DNA of 64,000 nucleotides, from the NCBI GenBank assembly GCA_963513935.1, contig OY740774.1, positions 92,744,861-92,808,860 of the forward strand, in the 5' to 3' direction. Positions within the stretch are counted from its first letter, which is position 1, and each line of letters begins with the position of its first letter. The position numbers and the translations under genes are program-made. Below, piece after piece: positions 14,995 through 27,191 of the stretch. The notes beneath the pieces were generated by a model. It did no database searches, was not told where the DNA came from, and saw only the letters and a program-made list of their open reading frames with translations. Origin of the DNA: Aphrophora alni (lineage: Eukaryota > Arthropoda > Insecta > Hemiptera > Aphrophoridae).

Positions 14995-15000
<6 letters not shown>
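13627..15000 (+). mobile_element. Insertion of about 1.4 kb, probable solo LTR
   Basis: This segment sits between two TA tracts and is absent from copy B of the large duplication, where the flanks (gactactg and gtagtagtttaa-like) are nearly contiguous. Its ends are short inverted repeats, TATAAC and GTTATA, next to TA-rich target. Some gypsy-group elements are known to insert at TATA-like targets. Inside are a TATA box (ttataaa, 13901-13907) and AATAAA (14087-14092), in the spacing expected of an LTR. A GC-richer stretch with repeated tcgtcgt motifs follows. No gag or pol is present, consistent with LTR-LTR recombination. The 62- and 64-codon frames inside resemble no family. Strand is inferred from the TATA and polyadenylation order. 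Confidence 0.5.
13901..13907 (+). promoter_or_regulatory. TATA box of putative solo LTR
   Basis: The heptamer ttataaa is preceded by a purine-rich aagaggagaac and followed by a GC-richer tract about 25-30 bases downstream. An AATAAA lies 185 bases further on. Confidence 0.35.
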
Positions 15001-15063
<63 letters not shown>

Positions 15064-15064
15064 T
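14998..15064. repeat. (TA)n microsatellite, right border of insertion
   Basis: About 60 bases of TA ending in atgtatatatt, matching the tract at 13553-13626. The two tracts may have grown from the target duplication of the inserted element. Confidence 0.95.
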
Positions 15065-15468
15065 GTAGTAGTTTTAATTTAAAACAGTCAAACTAATTAC
15101 CTATACTACATGTTAGCTAAAAACATATCCGCTACGTCATGTGGCAGTATCTGAAAAAAAAAACTTTATCAAATAATCAAACTCAATAGTTACTTGAATC
15201 TCTGTAAGGTAAATTAAAACAAAGTTAAGAGGAAAAAGTGCAAGAATAAAAAGAACTTATGAATGCTTAATGCGATTCAAGTTTGTTCGACTCTTGCTTC
15301 ATAAATATTAAACTCTTACAAAGAGCTTTCCCAAACTGATCCGACTCTCTTGTTAGGTAATCCCAATGACTTGTTCCAAAGCCGCCTAATCACAAGTGTT
15401 GATTTGACGTGGTTGTCACTCATCCTGATAAATCATTTATCTAATCTTTTTATTAATATACTTTTACA

Positions 15469-15471
<3 letters not shown>

Positions 15472-15512
<41 letters not shown>

Positions 15513-15514
15513 TG

Positions 15515-15570
<56 letters not shown>

Positions 15571-15630
15571 TTATTATATTATTATATATATACATATATA
15601 TATAATATATTTATAAATTATATATATAAT
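15472..15630. repeat. Compound (TA)n microsatellite
   Basis: Several TA tracts are broken by acattg, acat and ttatttattat. Copy B has only a short gtatattg at the paralogous place (about 29825), so the expansion is specific to copy A. Open frames rich in Ile-Tyr here are artefacts. Confidence 0.95.
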
Positions 15631-16512
15631 TTTTTTTAAACAATCTATACAATATAACAAGTATTATTGATAAAAATCAATTCGTCACTATACAGTAAAC
15701 AGGCTTTTTACCAAAACAATTAAAAAATAAATGGAATTTTCTATAGTCTCCAATTAGTTTACTTGCTAGTAATATTTTTTCTGTATGGGTAGGTTGTCGA
15801 ATAAATAAATTACGGTGATGACACATCATTGTTAAAATTACGACGGGTAAAATCCGTTTATTTTGGTTTACGTGTGATTTCTGAGAATTTATTTTTATCC
15901 AGAGGTATATTTCACTGTCTAGTAAAATATTGTCGTTTTTTTACTATATGATAATGATATGCAAAGTGTTTAGCAAAATGTTACACAGATGTTTTAACGT
16001 TAGCGATAAATAGTTTTTCTTCATTGTTGTTTAAAGGTATGGTCCATCTCCAGTCATCAACAGGTCATCAACAGTCATCAAAAGGTCTGTTTTCTCCATC
16101 TCTCGGTCATCAACGCATTATAAACAAAGAGAGGAAGAGAACAATAAAATAAATTCCTCTAATAATTTAATAGCGTAATGTTTTTAATTAGTATTATCGA
16201 ATTGCACGCTTTGTAAATAATCGAAAAGAAATTATAAATTTTCTATAAAAAAAATCAAAGTTACAAATATACATAAATTATTACTATAAACTCATACGTA
16301 AATGTCAACATATTTTTGCAAAATTTTTATTAAAGAGAGTGTGTCTATATTACTGTTCATCAAATGTTTACTAAAGATGTTAACTTTGTATAGCAGTATA
16401 TCCTTTTCAACATTTAAAAAATATTTTTTAGTTCTTTTAAAGCAGAAAACATAACGTTCAACGTTAAATAAATATGTACTCCTAAATATTATCTCTTAGT
16501 TTCTCTTAGTAT

Positions 16513-16515
<3 letters not shown>

Positions 16516-16551
<36 letters not shown>
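16516..16551. repeat. (TA)n microsatellite
   Basis: About 36 bases of TA. Confidence 0.95.
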
Positions 16552-16555
<4 letters not shown>

Positions 16556-18777
16556 TGCATTACCCAGTTGCATTACTATCTTGTATAATATGTTGATGAA
16601 ATATAATTCTCTTTGTACAGTATAAAAATGAATATCAACTTAATAAAGATAAACTAATGTTCTGCATTTTCTACTCAACAAACTGTATCATGAATTTAAT
16701 TGAATCCGCTGTTTATTCTGAACTAAAACTAGATTTTACAGATTTGAGTTAGCTTCATCAAACGATGCTATTTTATTCCACCCTTTCCAATTGTCATTCT
16801 TTTCAATTCCACATTGTGACAGATACCATAACATGGTAATCTCATAGATTAAAATCTTTTACTGTGTATGGAACTTAAGTATCGATTTCAGGTTCGATTT
16901 ATGTTCACTATTCAACGGAAATACTTTCTTTTAACTGAAACTTGACTTAAATAAATTCTTGCTGGAGGGAAAGGATGAATATGTAATTATAAAATTATAC
17001 CTTGATATTGAATAACATATCAGAAGCTCGGGTTATATAAGTATTGTTTGTTTAAAAATATCATAATCTTTAAATAAAGTTATCTTGGTTTACATACTCG
17101 TTATACTGCATATCTTGTCGGATCCATGGTACAAAGAGTGACACCATTAGGCAACACTATTCCACCATATTTCGGGCCCATAAACGTGAAGACATACAAT
17201 GTGGAGTAGGCTAGTAATTAGGTGCTCTATGTCTTATACAGTGTAAGTGTATGCAAGATTATGTTGTTATACTTCACGAAATCTGAATCTATGTCATCCT
17301 TATGGGAAGATTTTGGTAGAGTCCTTCATATGAAATTTTATTTTATTTCGACTATATTGAATTAATAGGATAAACTATGGAGCAAATCTGGACGGTTAAA
17401 ATTCAATGTAGATCTTTTGGGTGGAATACAACGACACACAAAGTGGAAAGTAAGCATTTATAAGTTGAAGAGTGGAACTCTCCTAGGTTAGGGCTGGGAC
17501 GGACTGTAAACAACATACAAATTATTATTTAGAATGCTACATTCTATGTAATAATAATATTATTACATATATGGTTACCATAATATATGGTATTTCTTAT
17601 TAGGGTAAGTAAATATAAAAGATCCTCTCATTCTTCAACATTTATCATTTCGTTTTTTCTTTTTAATGTGTTGACAAATAATTACATGTTTATATTGGTT
17701 CACTTCTGTTAAATAACTAGTCAAGAGGCTAAACAATATTTGAATGAAAGTGAGTTTTTAATTGAGTTTAACTATTGATCCTGAACCATAATTTTCTATT
17801 CCTTACAATTAGGCCTACTGGATTGATTCATTAATCTTCATATTACAGACATTGAATAAAATTTAAAATGATGAATTTAAAAAAAAATCGTATGAGAACT
17901 TCATTCCTGATGTTTTGTTTCCAAAATAGGTTGGCGACTTATACAATATTCAGAGGCTACAACTAAGTAAAATGTTATTATTGTTACAATTGTTCAACCT
18001 GACTATTATAAAATGGGTATTTTTAATTATAAAAAAGGTAAAAATTTCCAGATAAGTCGAAAATCCACTTATGTTGTCTGTACAACAGTGCACAGATAGC
18101 CTGACATACTGGCGGTTAAAAAGAAAATTGCCATTTCTTAAACCACTTTTTTTGGCTCAGGAAACCTTAAAACGTTATTTCATTGTAGAACTCGTTTCAG
18201 ATTATTTTTTTCGTCAAATACTTTTGTAACATGCATGTAAATAAGTAAAATAAATTAATAATATTTAGGTTTATGTAATGTATATCTAGTCTTTATTAGG
18301 ACACAATGATTTTTGTTGAATCATAATAAACAATAGGGCAATATAAGACTATTAATCTCTCTGTTATCTTATTTATTTTACTATAGTGGTTTGAAATGCA
18401 CGGTATATTTGTTTGATAATGTGTACATTTTATGTATATTTGTGAGGTGCAAAGTATATTGTATAAAATTGTTTATAGCGTCATGATACTGCCCATGACA
18501 ACGAAACATGTGGTTAAATAATGGTATTGAAAATAACTAATACTGACACCTCAAATAGGTATTCAATCTATTTATAGGTAGCTTTGAGGATTAACTAAAA
18601 TTATCTTTTTTAAGCTAAAGTAAACAATTTAACCAATATGTTAGTATTATATATTAAGGTTTTTTAATCTGCTTTTTTAACAAGAAGTTGGCAATAATAG
18701 TTAAGGACAAATGAAACAGTTGTTATTGAATTTCAAATGAACTATGCTGCTTTTTACAAACAGCAATAACATTGGTT

Positions 18778-18792
18778 TAAATAAATAAATAA

Positions 18793-18832
<40 letters not shown>
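18778..18832. repeat. (AAAT)n-(AT)n compound microsatellite
   Basis: Five AAAT units run directly into about 35 bases of AT. Confidence 0.95.
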
Positions 18833-18834
<2 letters not shown>

Positions 18835-18900
18835 GTATTTAATAATTAAATAAAACATGTTAAACTATTTGTTAAAGTAAAGAAAGTAGTCAAAGATATT

Positions 18901-19075
18901 CTCGACTTCATTTTCTTGAACGTGTTACTCAAAGGAGCATTCAGGACTATGGACAGACAGTTACATACTCTAGGGGATGCTTACTCAACTGTGCTGAAAC
19001 AATCTATAAACCACTTGGAAAGGATAATCTCCAGGGCAATCAAGTCTGTTACAATGCTCTATATTTGTTAAAAAC
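18901..19075 (+). repeat. Dispersed repeat, copy 1 of 3
   Basis: About 175 bases matching 34687-34865 (direct) and 48755-48935 (inverse). A shared core reads ctaggggatgcttactcaac, then ctataaaccacttgg, then ccagggcaat. All three copies keep one frame open through this core (peptide SRGCLLNC...ET.YKPLG...NL.GN), but the changes between copies are mostly amino-acid changing, so coding selection is not supported. Copies 1 and 2 belong to the large duplication; copy 3 lies outside it and must be an independent dispersal. Confidence 0.75.
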
Positions 19076-20136
19076 TGTTCATATAGTGGGACAGCAAACA
19101 TACAAATATATAGAATAAGACTAATCAATGTAATACAGTATTTAAATAGACTTAGTAAACCTTTTAAAATCCTTGTATATGAAATATATTAAGGTTAAAA
19201 TAGTAAAATAGCTTCTTACGATACTTACATCTTGATGTAACTTATTGGTGACTGGATATTTGAGTTGATAACAAAAATAGTGACAAAAAATATGAGTTAT
19301 TATTTTCCCTATTTTAAAAGATAGAATGCATTTGTATAGAAACTATGAATATGTGAACCATAGATTAGGCATCATTTGATTCACACGTTTAGTCTCTTCA
19401 CTCACCATCGGAGATGAATGCAAATGACGATTTCTCAGTTAGCAAGCAAGTAATGGTAGCAACTAACATAACGACATTAAGCCTCATCCCTAGAAATATA
19501 TTAACAGTAATAACTACTGTTATTGTGTATAGTAGTTATTATTTGGAGTACCAACGCATTGTAATATCTCAAATATATTTCAGGTTAAATCCGTCATCGA
19601 AGTTGATGTTTGTAATGATTTACACCACTTTAGTGACAAAACGTTCAAAATACAAATAATAATCATAGTAAACCCATTTAATCGAATAAATGCGTTTATA
19701 TACTGAAACTATGTATTTAATTGTTTTATCTATGTTGGTGTTACCTGTTTTATTTTTTTAACGCTTATGCAATGTTTACTATGTAATCATATACCCTAGT
19801 TCAATATTAATATTGAATCAAAGTAGATTAAATATTTATATAAACAGAACATGTTTTATCAACATTGAAGTAATTCTAAAAGGAATAGTTTGTAAACGTT
19901 TATTATCCAAGTCTAAAACGTTCAAATCAATATTTTTGTTGTTAGTAATCGTCATTTAGTAAATGTTAACGTTGATCATTATGTAAAATACCGTTTATTA
20001 ACTACATCTTTCAATGAAGGGACATAAATCATCTGTGTGTAAACTCATGAATAGTGAGCTATGTAACATGGTGGTCATTATCAATGAGAGAGGAATTATT
20101 TTTTGTTCAATGATTCAACTGGAAGCTATTTATTTT

Positions 20137-20289
20137 ATACAATAATATTTCAAGTGAAAAAATATACGACCTAAACTGGGAATCGAACCCAGGACCTTTG
20201 GCTTTACGCGCCAATGCTCTACCAACTGAGCTCACTGGGTTCGATTCCTAGTCTAGGTCGTATATTTTTCACTTGAAATATTATTGTAT
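20137..20289 (-). repeat. tRNA-derived foldback element
   Basis: Arms of about 55 bases (20137-20192 and 20235-20289), nearly exact inverse copies, enclose a 42-base tRNA-like centre. On the minus strand one sees an A box-like gagctcagttgg, an anticodon-arm-like stem TTGGC/GCCAA with a seven-base loop gcgtaaa, and a T arm CTGGG-TTCGATT-CCCAG containing a perfect B box (GGTTCGATTCC). Because the T arm lies inside the inverted arms, the plus strand also carries a B box (at 20239-20249). The acceptor 5' strand does not pair normally and position 33 of the anticodon loop is C rather than U, so this is not a regular tRNA gene. It is best read as a tRNA-derived SINE or hairpin. Confidence 0.7.
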
Positions 20290-20728
20290 TTTCAATACCT
20301 GCTAAGTGTAAAATCGTATAAGCTAAAAAAATAAAAAATTAAATAAAAAAAAAAAATTTTATGTTTACTCTTTTAGGTTATACAGTCTGGCCATGTCAGC
20401 CTTTTATCCATGGTGACCCAGGTACTTATCTTGATCCGCCCAGTGTAATTTTATGTTGAAGAAGAGTATGTTGAATTTGATTGTGCAGCGTTTGGAAAGC
20501 AACAGTGCCTGGCACTTTGACACATTCACTTTCACTCTCCTGGTTGTGAGCGATAGCTCGAATATTTAGTGCTTTTAGTTGGTAATACTCTAGTTTATGA
20601 GGTTCAACCTATACTATGGAAATAAACAATTTACTGTCTGAAATCAATAGTTATAATTCAGAAATTTTAAAGAAAAACATTATCACAATAAATCATATAT
20701 TGAATTAATCATTAAATCGAATATAGGA

Positions 20729-20755
20729 TTATATATATATATATATATATATATA
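20729..20755. repeat. (AT)n microsatellite
   Basis: About 27 bases of AT. Confidence 0.9.
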
Positions 20756-20759
20756 AGAA

Positions 20760-23180
20760 ATACAGTTTCTGATTTCACGTGAGATAAGTTTTTTATCTTA
20801 AGAAGAATATACATTCGAAAACATCAGTGGATATATTAAAAGATTTTTAATACTATTTTCTCTTTTTATATATCATGTATATGAATGGAACCTAACTAGG
20901 CTCCATACAAATTGAAGTCAGCTTAGATTTACCATTATGTTTTACGTTAGTATAATCTGTAACTAAAGATACTACGCTATTATTTGATAAATTTAAACCA
21001 AATATATACTACACACGTTTGTAGAAAATATAAATATTTTATTTTAGAATATTAACTATTTACTACTTCGCTTCCCATAACAATATTTAATCAAAACGTT
21101 TTAGTGTTACAAGGCGCCGAGAGTTACCTTTCTTTACATCCATACAAAACAGATTTATTGTTAACTAAGATTCGTTCAATATCCAGCCAAAATAGGCCAT
21201 ACTTAAGTAAAAATGAACCTTTGGATCATAACTGTTATATTCTTTAGGCCAATATCTACGCTGAAACTCCTCCATTCTCACAGAAATATTATCCGTTCCA
21301 CATGAATAAAATCGACAAGCGATTTATTCTACCAACCCCATTATTTGTAGATTGTAATTCATTAGTTAGCATACTTATGTATTGTCTTATGCAACGGCCT
21401 AAACAATTACTTTTTTTGAAATGTATAGTTTCATAAATTGAAACTGAAGTGAAATTTCAATGTTTCTAATGTTTGCTGATGCATAGTCAACAGATAGGAA
21501 CACGTCTCTATTGGCTTTGCTGAACTATGCTCAGTATCTTCCTCTCATTCACGTTGACTCTTCATTTCAACCACGAAGAATCTAAGGATTTTATTATCAC
21601 TTCCACAATTATAAATTTTAAAGTAGACTACAATATCTACGCTAAGAATACCCCCACCACATATCAAAAGTCACGTGATTTCTTCACAAAGTTGAAATGT
21701 GTACCTCAGGCACGAGATTCATTACACATTAGCTTCTTCAGTACAGTTCATTACAAACAACCCTGAAGAGACAGTTTAACGTCATAAAGTAAGACCGCTA
21801 ATTCAAACATGGTCCAAATATACATATTTACTTTACTTTCTCCAATGCCAGACCTTGGCATTTGTGCAATTCTCCGCCTAGCCTCCCAGTAGAGACAATG
21901 CTGATCTCTCTCTTCCACGTCTTGCTGGTCAAAATATTTACGCAGTGTTATTATTGTTACTACCCCCGATTTCTCACTTAGAGTACAATCGTGAAATCGT
22001 GAAGTAACATAGCTGCCTCTACAACTTTATCACATAGTCTTGTGTTGGATTCCTATTTTTTAAATTTTTCCTATCAGATCCGACTTGATCCACCTCGTTA
22101 TCTTCCTACCGTATTGGTATTCGAATGCTTAGGGTATTTACTAAAAGCTTAGTTTTTTCATGGCGATGATGACCAAGAAATTTTTCACTTTGGTGCAACA
22201 ATTAGATAATAAAATGGTAATGTTCCTATTACGTTTGGTAGAATGAATATTTATACAACCACGATGCTTTGAGGAATAAAATAAGTTTAAGTAAAATCTA
22301 ATTAAGAAATAACACGAAGTAATAAACTGCGGTTCAGACTCCGCTGTGTTCTGTAGCCACAACACCAACTCCAGTCAGTCAAGTATAACTTTCTACAACT
22401 CTAATAAAATAAATACTTAGTATTCACAAACTTTGTTGTACTCTAAGTTTTTTTATTTTAAATAAACACAGTTTATTAAGTTATACAAATGAAAGTTGGA
22501 ATATTTGTTGATAATAATAAACTTACTTTATATTTAAATTAACAATATGCGTATTGTCAATAAAATATGATGATGACGTTTCAGAATGTACGAATAAATT
22601 GTTAAACCTTTTTTGTAAACATAGTTTAAAATTGTATTTATGTGTTACTGTATATGAATATTCGTTTTAAAATAATTTATTCAAATCTCGTTCCATCAAC
22701 TCTCTCTCTTTAAAAACTTAATAATTTCAATTCTTTTAAAATTTTACCTATTACAAGCTGTTACTCAAACTGAGGTGGCCACTGGGCAGTAAGTTCGTTT
22801 TGTCTTAAATATAAGTACTAAGAGCCAAAAAAGAGTCAACACTGTACAGTAAATTAAACAAAAAGCAAAGAAGTAGGACAAATATTTTAGTGTATCGGCG
22901 TGTTGTTTATGGAACTCGTTGCCACATTTCCTAAAATCCATTTATCGCCTTTGTCCTATTTGTACAATCTCATAAGTTGCATTACATAATAATATAGGTA
23001 TATATTTATATGACTTGGACAAATATGTTCTTTTCTTGTCAAAGGGAACGTATTTTTTACAGAAATATACGACTATAGAATGTAATGTAATTCATTAACA
23101 TTGTTATTGTTTTATTTTAAAATAGATACGAAATCAATATTTGTTTTATTTTTAATCTTTAAAATTGTCATTTAGTTTAC
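20760..23180. other. Noncoding part of duplication copy A
   Basis: Blocks at 22320-22440 (caccaactcc, tctacaact, ataaatacttagt) and 22890-22935 (tatcg, tgtygtttatgraactc) match copy B at 35985-36110 and about 36650-36690. Nothing coding was recognised. The 79- and 75-codon frames at 21527 and 22141 match no known family. Confidence 0.5.
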
Positions 23181-23199
23181 TTTTTAAATTAAATTTGTA

Positions 23200-23396
23200 T
23201 TTTGTATTTTTGTTTTTTGTTTTTTCCTTCTAATTGTAAATTTAAGTTTTGTCTATGGGATCTAGTTTTTTTTTTTTTATTTTTTTTTTTTATTTTTTTA
23301 TTTATTTTTTTTTAATGTATTTATTTTGAAGGGGCCAAAGTATAAGACCTTGTAGTCTTACACTCGCCCTAAAATAAAGTCATTATTCATTCATTT
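23200..23396 (+). mobile_element. Possible 3' end of a non-LTR retrotransposon
   Basis: A T-rich tract is followed by gaaggggccaaagtataaga, ccttgtagtcttacactcgc, then aataaagtcattattcattcatt. An AATAAA close to a short tandem (ATTC)n tail is a common 3' end form for insect non-LTR elements. No reverse transcriptase reading frame lies upstream, so if genuine it is a 5'-truncated copy. Confidence 0.35.
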
Positions 23397-24949
23397 TACA
23401 CTCCCTCTCTCTTAATAAATAATTGAAATCCTGTTCTATAAGAAGGACAACCGCAGCAAAACATAGATATTGCTTTAGTTAATTGCCTACTGAAGAGCCA
23501 CAGGGTCTCCCGTACTACGCATTGATGCCACGTAGAACTAAATTTATTTCAACTGATCTATAGTAATATTATCGAATAGTTCTTAGAGAAATAAAATAGA
23601 TATTATAACTCTGAGAACAGTAACAGAGCTAAGTGTTTTCATCGTCTGTATGATATAGATCATAAAAATCACTACGCAATTTACAGTTTCTAATAATTTA
23701 AAGTTGTGTCAAAGTTGGATTAAACAAATTAAATTTAAACCGTTATCTTATATAATATTATAATACTTAAACGGATATGGTTTTTTCCTGATACAGGAAG
23801 ATGAGTGGAACACGAAAAGAAATTTTAAGACTAATGCCACGGGACAACAGAATTCCAGAACGTGTGGGCTTCACTGTTAAATTGAACTTTGCTTAATAAA
23901 TTGTCTCGCAGTTGTGAATAAATCATTACTTTGAAAGCTACTGAGTGACTTGATTATCTGTGACTTGATTTCTAATTTCTACTTATATTTACATAGGATT
24001 TAATTGGTTTTCCAGTAGATTTTCTCTTTTCAAAAAAAAAATCGTAAATGCACTACTACTTCGGATCAGTCTGATGAACCACAACGACGATACAACCAGT
24101 CTGATGTAATAAAACCTCTTGCAACACAACGCTTAAATTAACTGATTAACTTTAATATTGAGCTGTAATACAGAAAAATAGAACTTAATTTGAAAAATTG
24201 AACACTTCAAAGATTAAAACATGTACTCACCAGTGAACATTAACACAAATACTTACGTAGCTTTCTCCCCAACCTTCTTTCTATCGTATTCCTCCTACAT
24301 CTGACTTTACCACAATTAATTCATTTGCCTCGCTATCTCTGCTTCAGAACAACCTCAGGGAATAATAATTTCAGTATCTGTATATAATGAAATATAGTAT
24401 AAAATCTTGTATTAATAATAAGTTGTCTATAAATAGTCATTTCACTGCCCTAGGTTTTAAATATAAAAATTCCTCCAACATATACATATTTTATATTAAC
24501 TTTCTTTTTTGATACATTTTTCATATTTATTTTAATCGTTAGTTCACAAATACACTCAATAATACACAATATATGCCGATCATAAATGTATGTTTTCGTG
24601 TATTACAAAACGAAATTAAAATTATTTTATTGATAATAATACTTTTTGGAATGTATCTACAGTTGCGAAAAAATACGTTTAATTGTAAAATTTCGAAAGG
24701 AGAGGGTAATAATTTTCGTTGTAAATAAACAATAGTAAACGATTTAGTAATGTTTAAAAACAAAAATGATTTCACTTTGTAAGTGAGCTACGTTGTCGTA
24801 TTCAAAACAATTATAGCGTGGACGATCAACGCCTTTATGATTTCTTGAAATGTTCACGAATTACAGATCATGTTTCAATAGATGAAATATAATATTAGCA
24901 TAAGTGTTGACACTCATAGAGTACTCTATATACTTACTGTGATATTCAT

Positions 24950-25160
24950 ACCTTTGTGCATAGGTGCAGTTGAACTGTCAGATTGAGGAAGGATATGCAA
25001 ATTTGTTTTCTTATTTTATTTACCTCAACAATCGGACTCTTGGGCAGCATTGGAGTAGATGGAAAACCTGGAATAAAATGTGAAGTGTTCACTTTTGTTT
25101 ATTTGTTTTAAATAGAAAATGTATTATTCTTACAAAGCATTTGAATATAAGTTGAATTTT
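24950..25160. other. Conserved block in copy A (possible exon relic)
   Basis: About 90 bases centred on 25025-25110 are close to 88 % identical by eye to 38190-38275, clearly above the surrounding paralogous sequence. On the plus strand the aligned frame reads LFTSTIGLLGSIGVDGKPG here against LFTSTIGLMGNIGVDGKPG in copy B, with mostly conservative changes. The minus strand is also open (PGFPSTPMLP...SPIVEV). In this copy the plus frame upstream is broken by a TGA and a one-base indel. I do not recognise the protein. Confidence 0.35.
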
Positions 25161-26274
25161 GCAGAATATTAAGTTCAAACCGATTTATACGCAAAGTAAA
25201 AATAGCGAAAATCATTACGTTACAATTTTACGAAGTAAAGTTACTCTCAAAGCTGTAACATTAACCTTCATTATAAAAGGATAACTTTACGGGTTTATAC
25301 TTTTGATTTTCAAACATTATTTCCAAAAATATCCTATAACTGTCACTAGAGATAAATCTACAAAGTTTAACTACATTAAAGAATCATTTTAAAATTTATT
25401 TAATTATTAAATGTCAAATGCAGAGTTCATCCAGGATTATTCTAGCCCTATTGCATGAGTACTTATTATTTTTTTATCTTTTAAGTAAAAATTAAAGTTC
25501 ACAGAAAATAATGTTAAATTCTAAATTTTGTCCCAAGTAACTTTCTTACGCCTTATACCTTTTTTCTAATTTATTTTTTTCGACAAATCTTATCAAAGAG
25601 TATGAATCGTGACTTAGAAAAATGACCTGTAAAAGTTACTTAGCTGTGTAACAAAATAGATAGCTGAACGAAAACATTTCTGTTTTTTTTTCAATTGTCT
25701 CAAATTGAGATTCGCATTATAAAAACAAAACAAATCAAGTTGTCACTCAAATAACACCTTAAATTGCTTTGTGAGATAAGTTTTGTAAAAAGTAATTCCT
25801 TAAAAAAAAAAAAAAACAGATCATTATATTTACATTTTTTCTAGTATTTATATGTTAAAGTTTAGTTTTTAAAGTTAAGAATACCAACTTAGAATGAGAA
25901 AAATTATACTAAAATGTTTATCTCTATAGCAATTAAGTTATAAAATTTGGTACCCAATAACTCCAATGGGCAAGAATGGTAGTTATAATACTCATAGCAA
26001 TTACAGTTGGCCTACTAGAAACTTGCTCAATCTTTCTTTCATTATTAGAAACAATACAACTATTCAAAAGCAAGAATTCAAAAAATAACGATTTAATAAA
26101 TTTAAGTGGATGCTATACACATTTAAGAATTGAAATTGTCTTTTTTTATTTAGAAAGATGTCATTTTTAATATTACTATACCAAGTGATCCTAGTAAATG
26201 ATGTCCTTTGATTACTATACAAAGGAAATAAGATCAATGTTGAAGCATAAGCACTTAAATATCTGTAACGTACA

Positions 26275-26345
26275 ATACTATAGGTTGTGGTCAAAGGCTT
26301 CCCAATGTTTACGAAATGTTTGCTTTCCACTTCACGGTACTGTTG
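26275..26345. other. Conserved block in copy A
   Basis: About 45 bases around caatgtttacgaaatgtttg are nearly identical to 39540-39575 in copy B. On the minus strand the frame reads REVESKHFVNIGKPLTTT here and REVESKHFVNIAKPLTTT in copy B, but a one-base indel just upstream separates the frames. Possible exon or regulatory relic; no family recognised. Confidence 0.3.
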
Positions 26346-26985
26346 GTTAATAACAAGCACTGGAACTCTTCTTCCCTCCTTGTGGTTTATATTTAAGTAT
26401 AAGTTCTTTTTTAAAGAAATACATTAATTTATAGAGAAACAAAATAAAAGCGTAAATAACGGATTCATGATATAAACATATCTCATATCAGGTAGACCTA
26501 TGCATGTATTTTCATCATATCTCCTGTAATTAAAAATGACTTTCCATTAGAACTGTTATTAAATTTTAAATTATTGTGCTATTTTAAAATTAACGTGGAA
26601 ATTCCGACTATGAATACCGGCTGCACATCACAGTATTAATTATCTTTAATGGTATGGCGTTATCAAAATCTTTTCAATTGGAAATCAAAATTACTATCAA
26701 AAAATAAATACGCTCAAGTCACAGAACACAAGATCATCTTAAGTCGGTAAATAGAATAAACAGATATTACATAAATTAAGGTGGTTAGTGTTCGTCTTTA
26801 TACCATTTAATAACAGATTATTCTTTGATTTAGAAAAGTCTAAATATTTTATTGTTTTATGAACCTAAAGTTTCTAAATAACTATAAAAAATTAATATGG
26901 CTATAGCAAGCCATGGCATTATATAGTAACGCTAGGGCATTCTATTGGTATCAGTGATATCATTCAATGTTATGAATTTACTAGT

Positions 26986-26989
<4 letters not shown>

Positions 26990-27031
<42 letters not shown>
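26990..27031. repeat. (AT)n microsatellite
   Basis: About 42 bases of AT. Confidence 0.95.
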
Positions 27032-27032
<1 letters not shown>

Positions 27033-27145
27033 CCTACATTTTTCACATATAAAATGTTACACATAACTTTATTTCAAGAGTAATTTAACCTTAATAACTC
27101 TTTCGTATATCTCGGAATTTATACATCTAATAATATTAGACAAAT

Positions 27146-27148
<3 letters not shown>

Positions 27149-27187
<39 letters not shown>
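27149..27187. repeat. (AT)n microsatellite
   Basis: About 39 bases of AT. Confidence 0.95.

Positions 27188-27189
<2 letters not shown>

Positions 27190-27191
<2 letters not shown>

Larger units (their letters stand above)
13280..26900. repeat. Large diverged duplication, copy A
   Basis: Collinear with 29100-41700. Matching landmark blocks (A/B) include: 13480/29340 (cattttagg, gattgctatt); 15210-15480/29550-29825 (aaattaaaacaaagttaagag, ataaatattaaactcttaca, agctttcccaaactga); 18640-19060/34450-34830; 22320-22440/35985-36110; 24950-25160/38115-38330; 26280-26345/39520-39590; and 26715-26760/41565-41610. Offsets vary from 13 to 16 kb because of insertions in either copy. Direct orientation and shared order argue for one ancient duplication rather than scattered repeats. 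No intact gene was found in either copy. Confidence 0.7.

Noticed and set aside
17546..17568. AT-only near-palindrome
   Set aside because: Low complexity; expected by chance in this background.
20161..20236. A functional tRNA gene
   Set aside because: T arm and B box are good, but the acceptor 5' strand does not pair, U33 is missing and the T arm is duplicated in inverse orientation. Treated as a tRNA-derived repeat.
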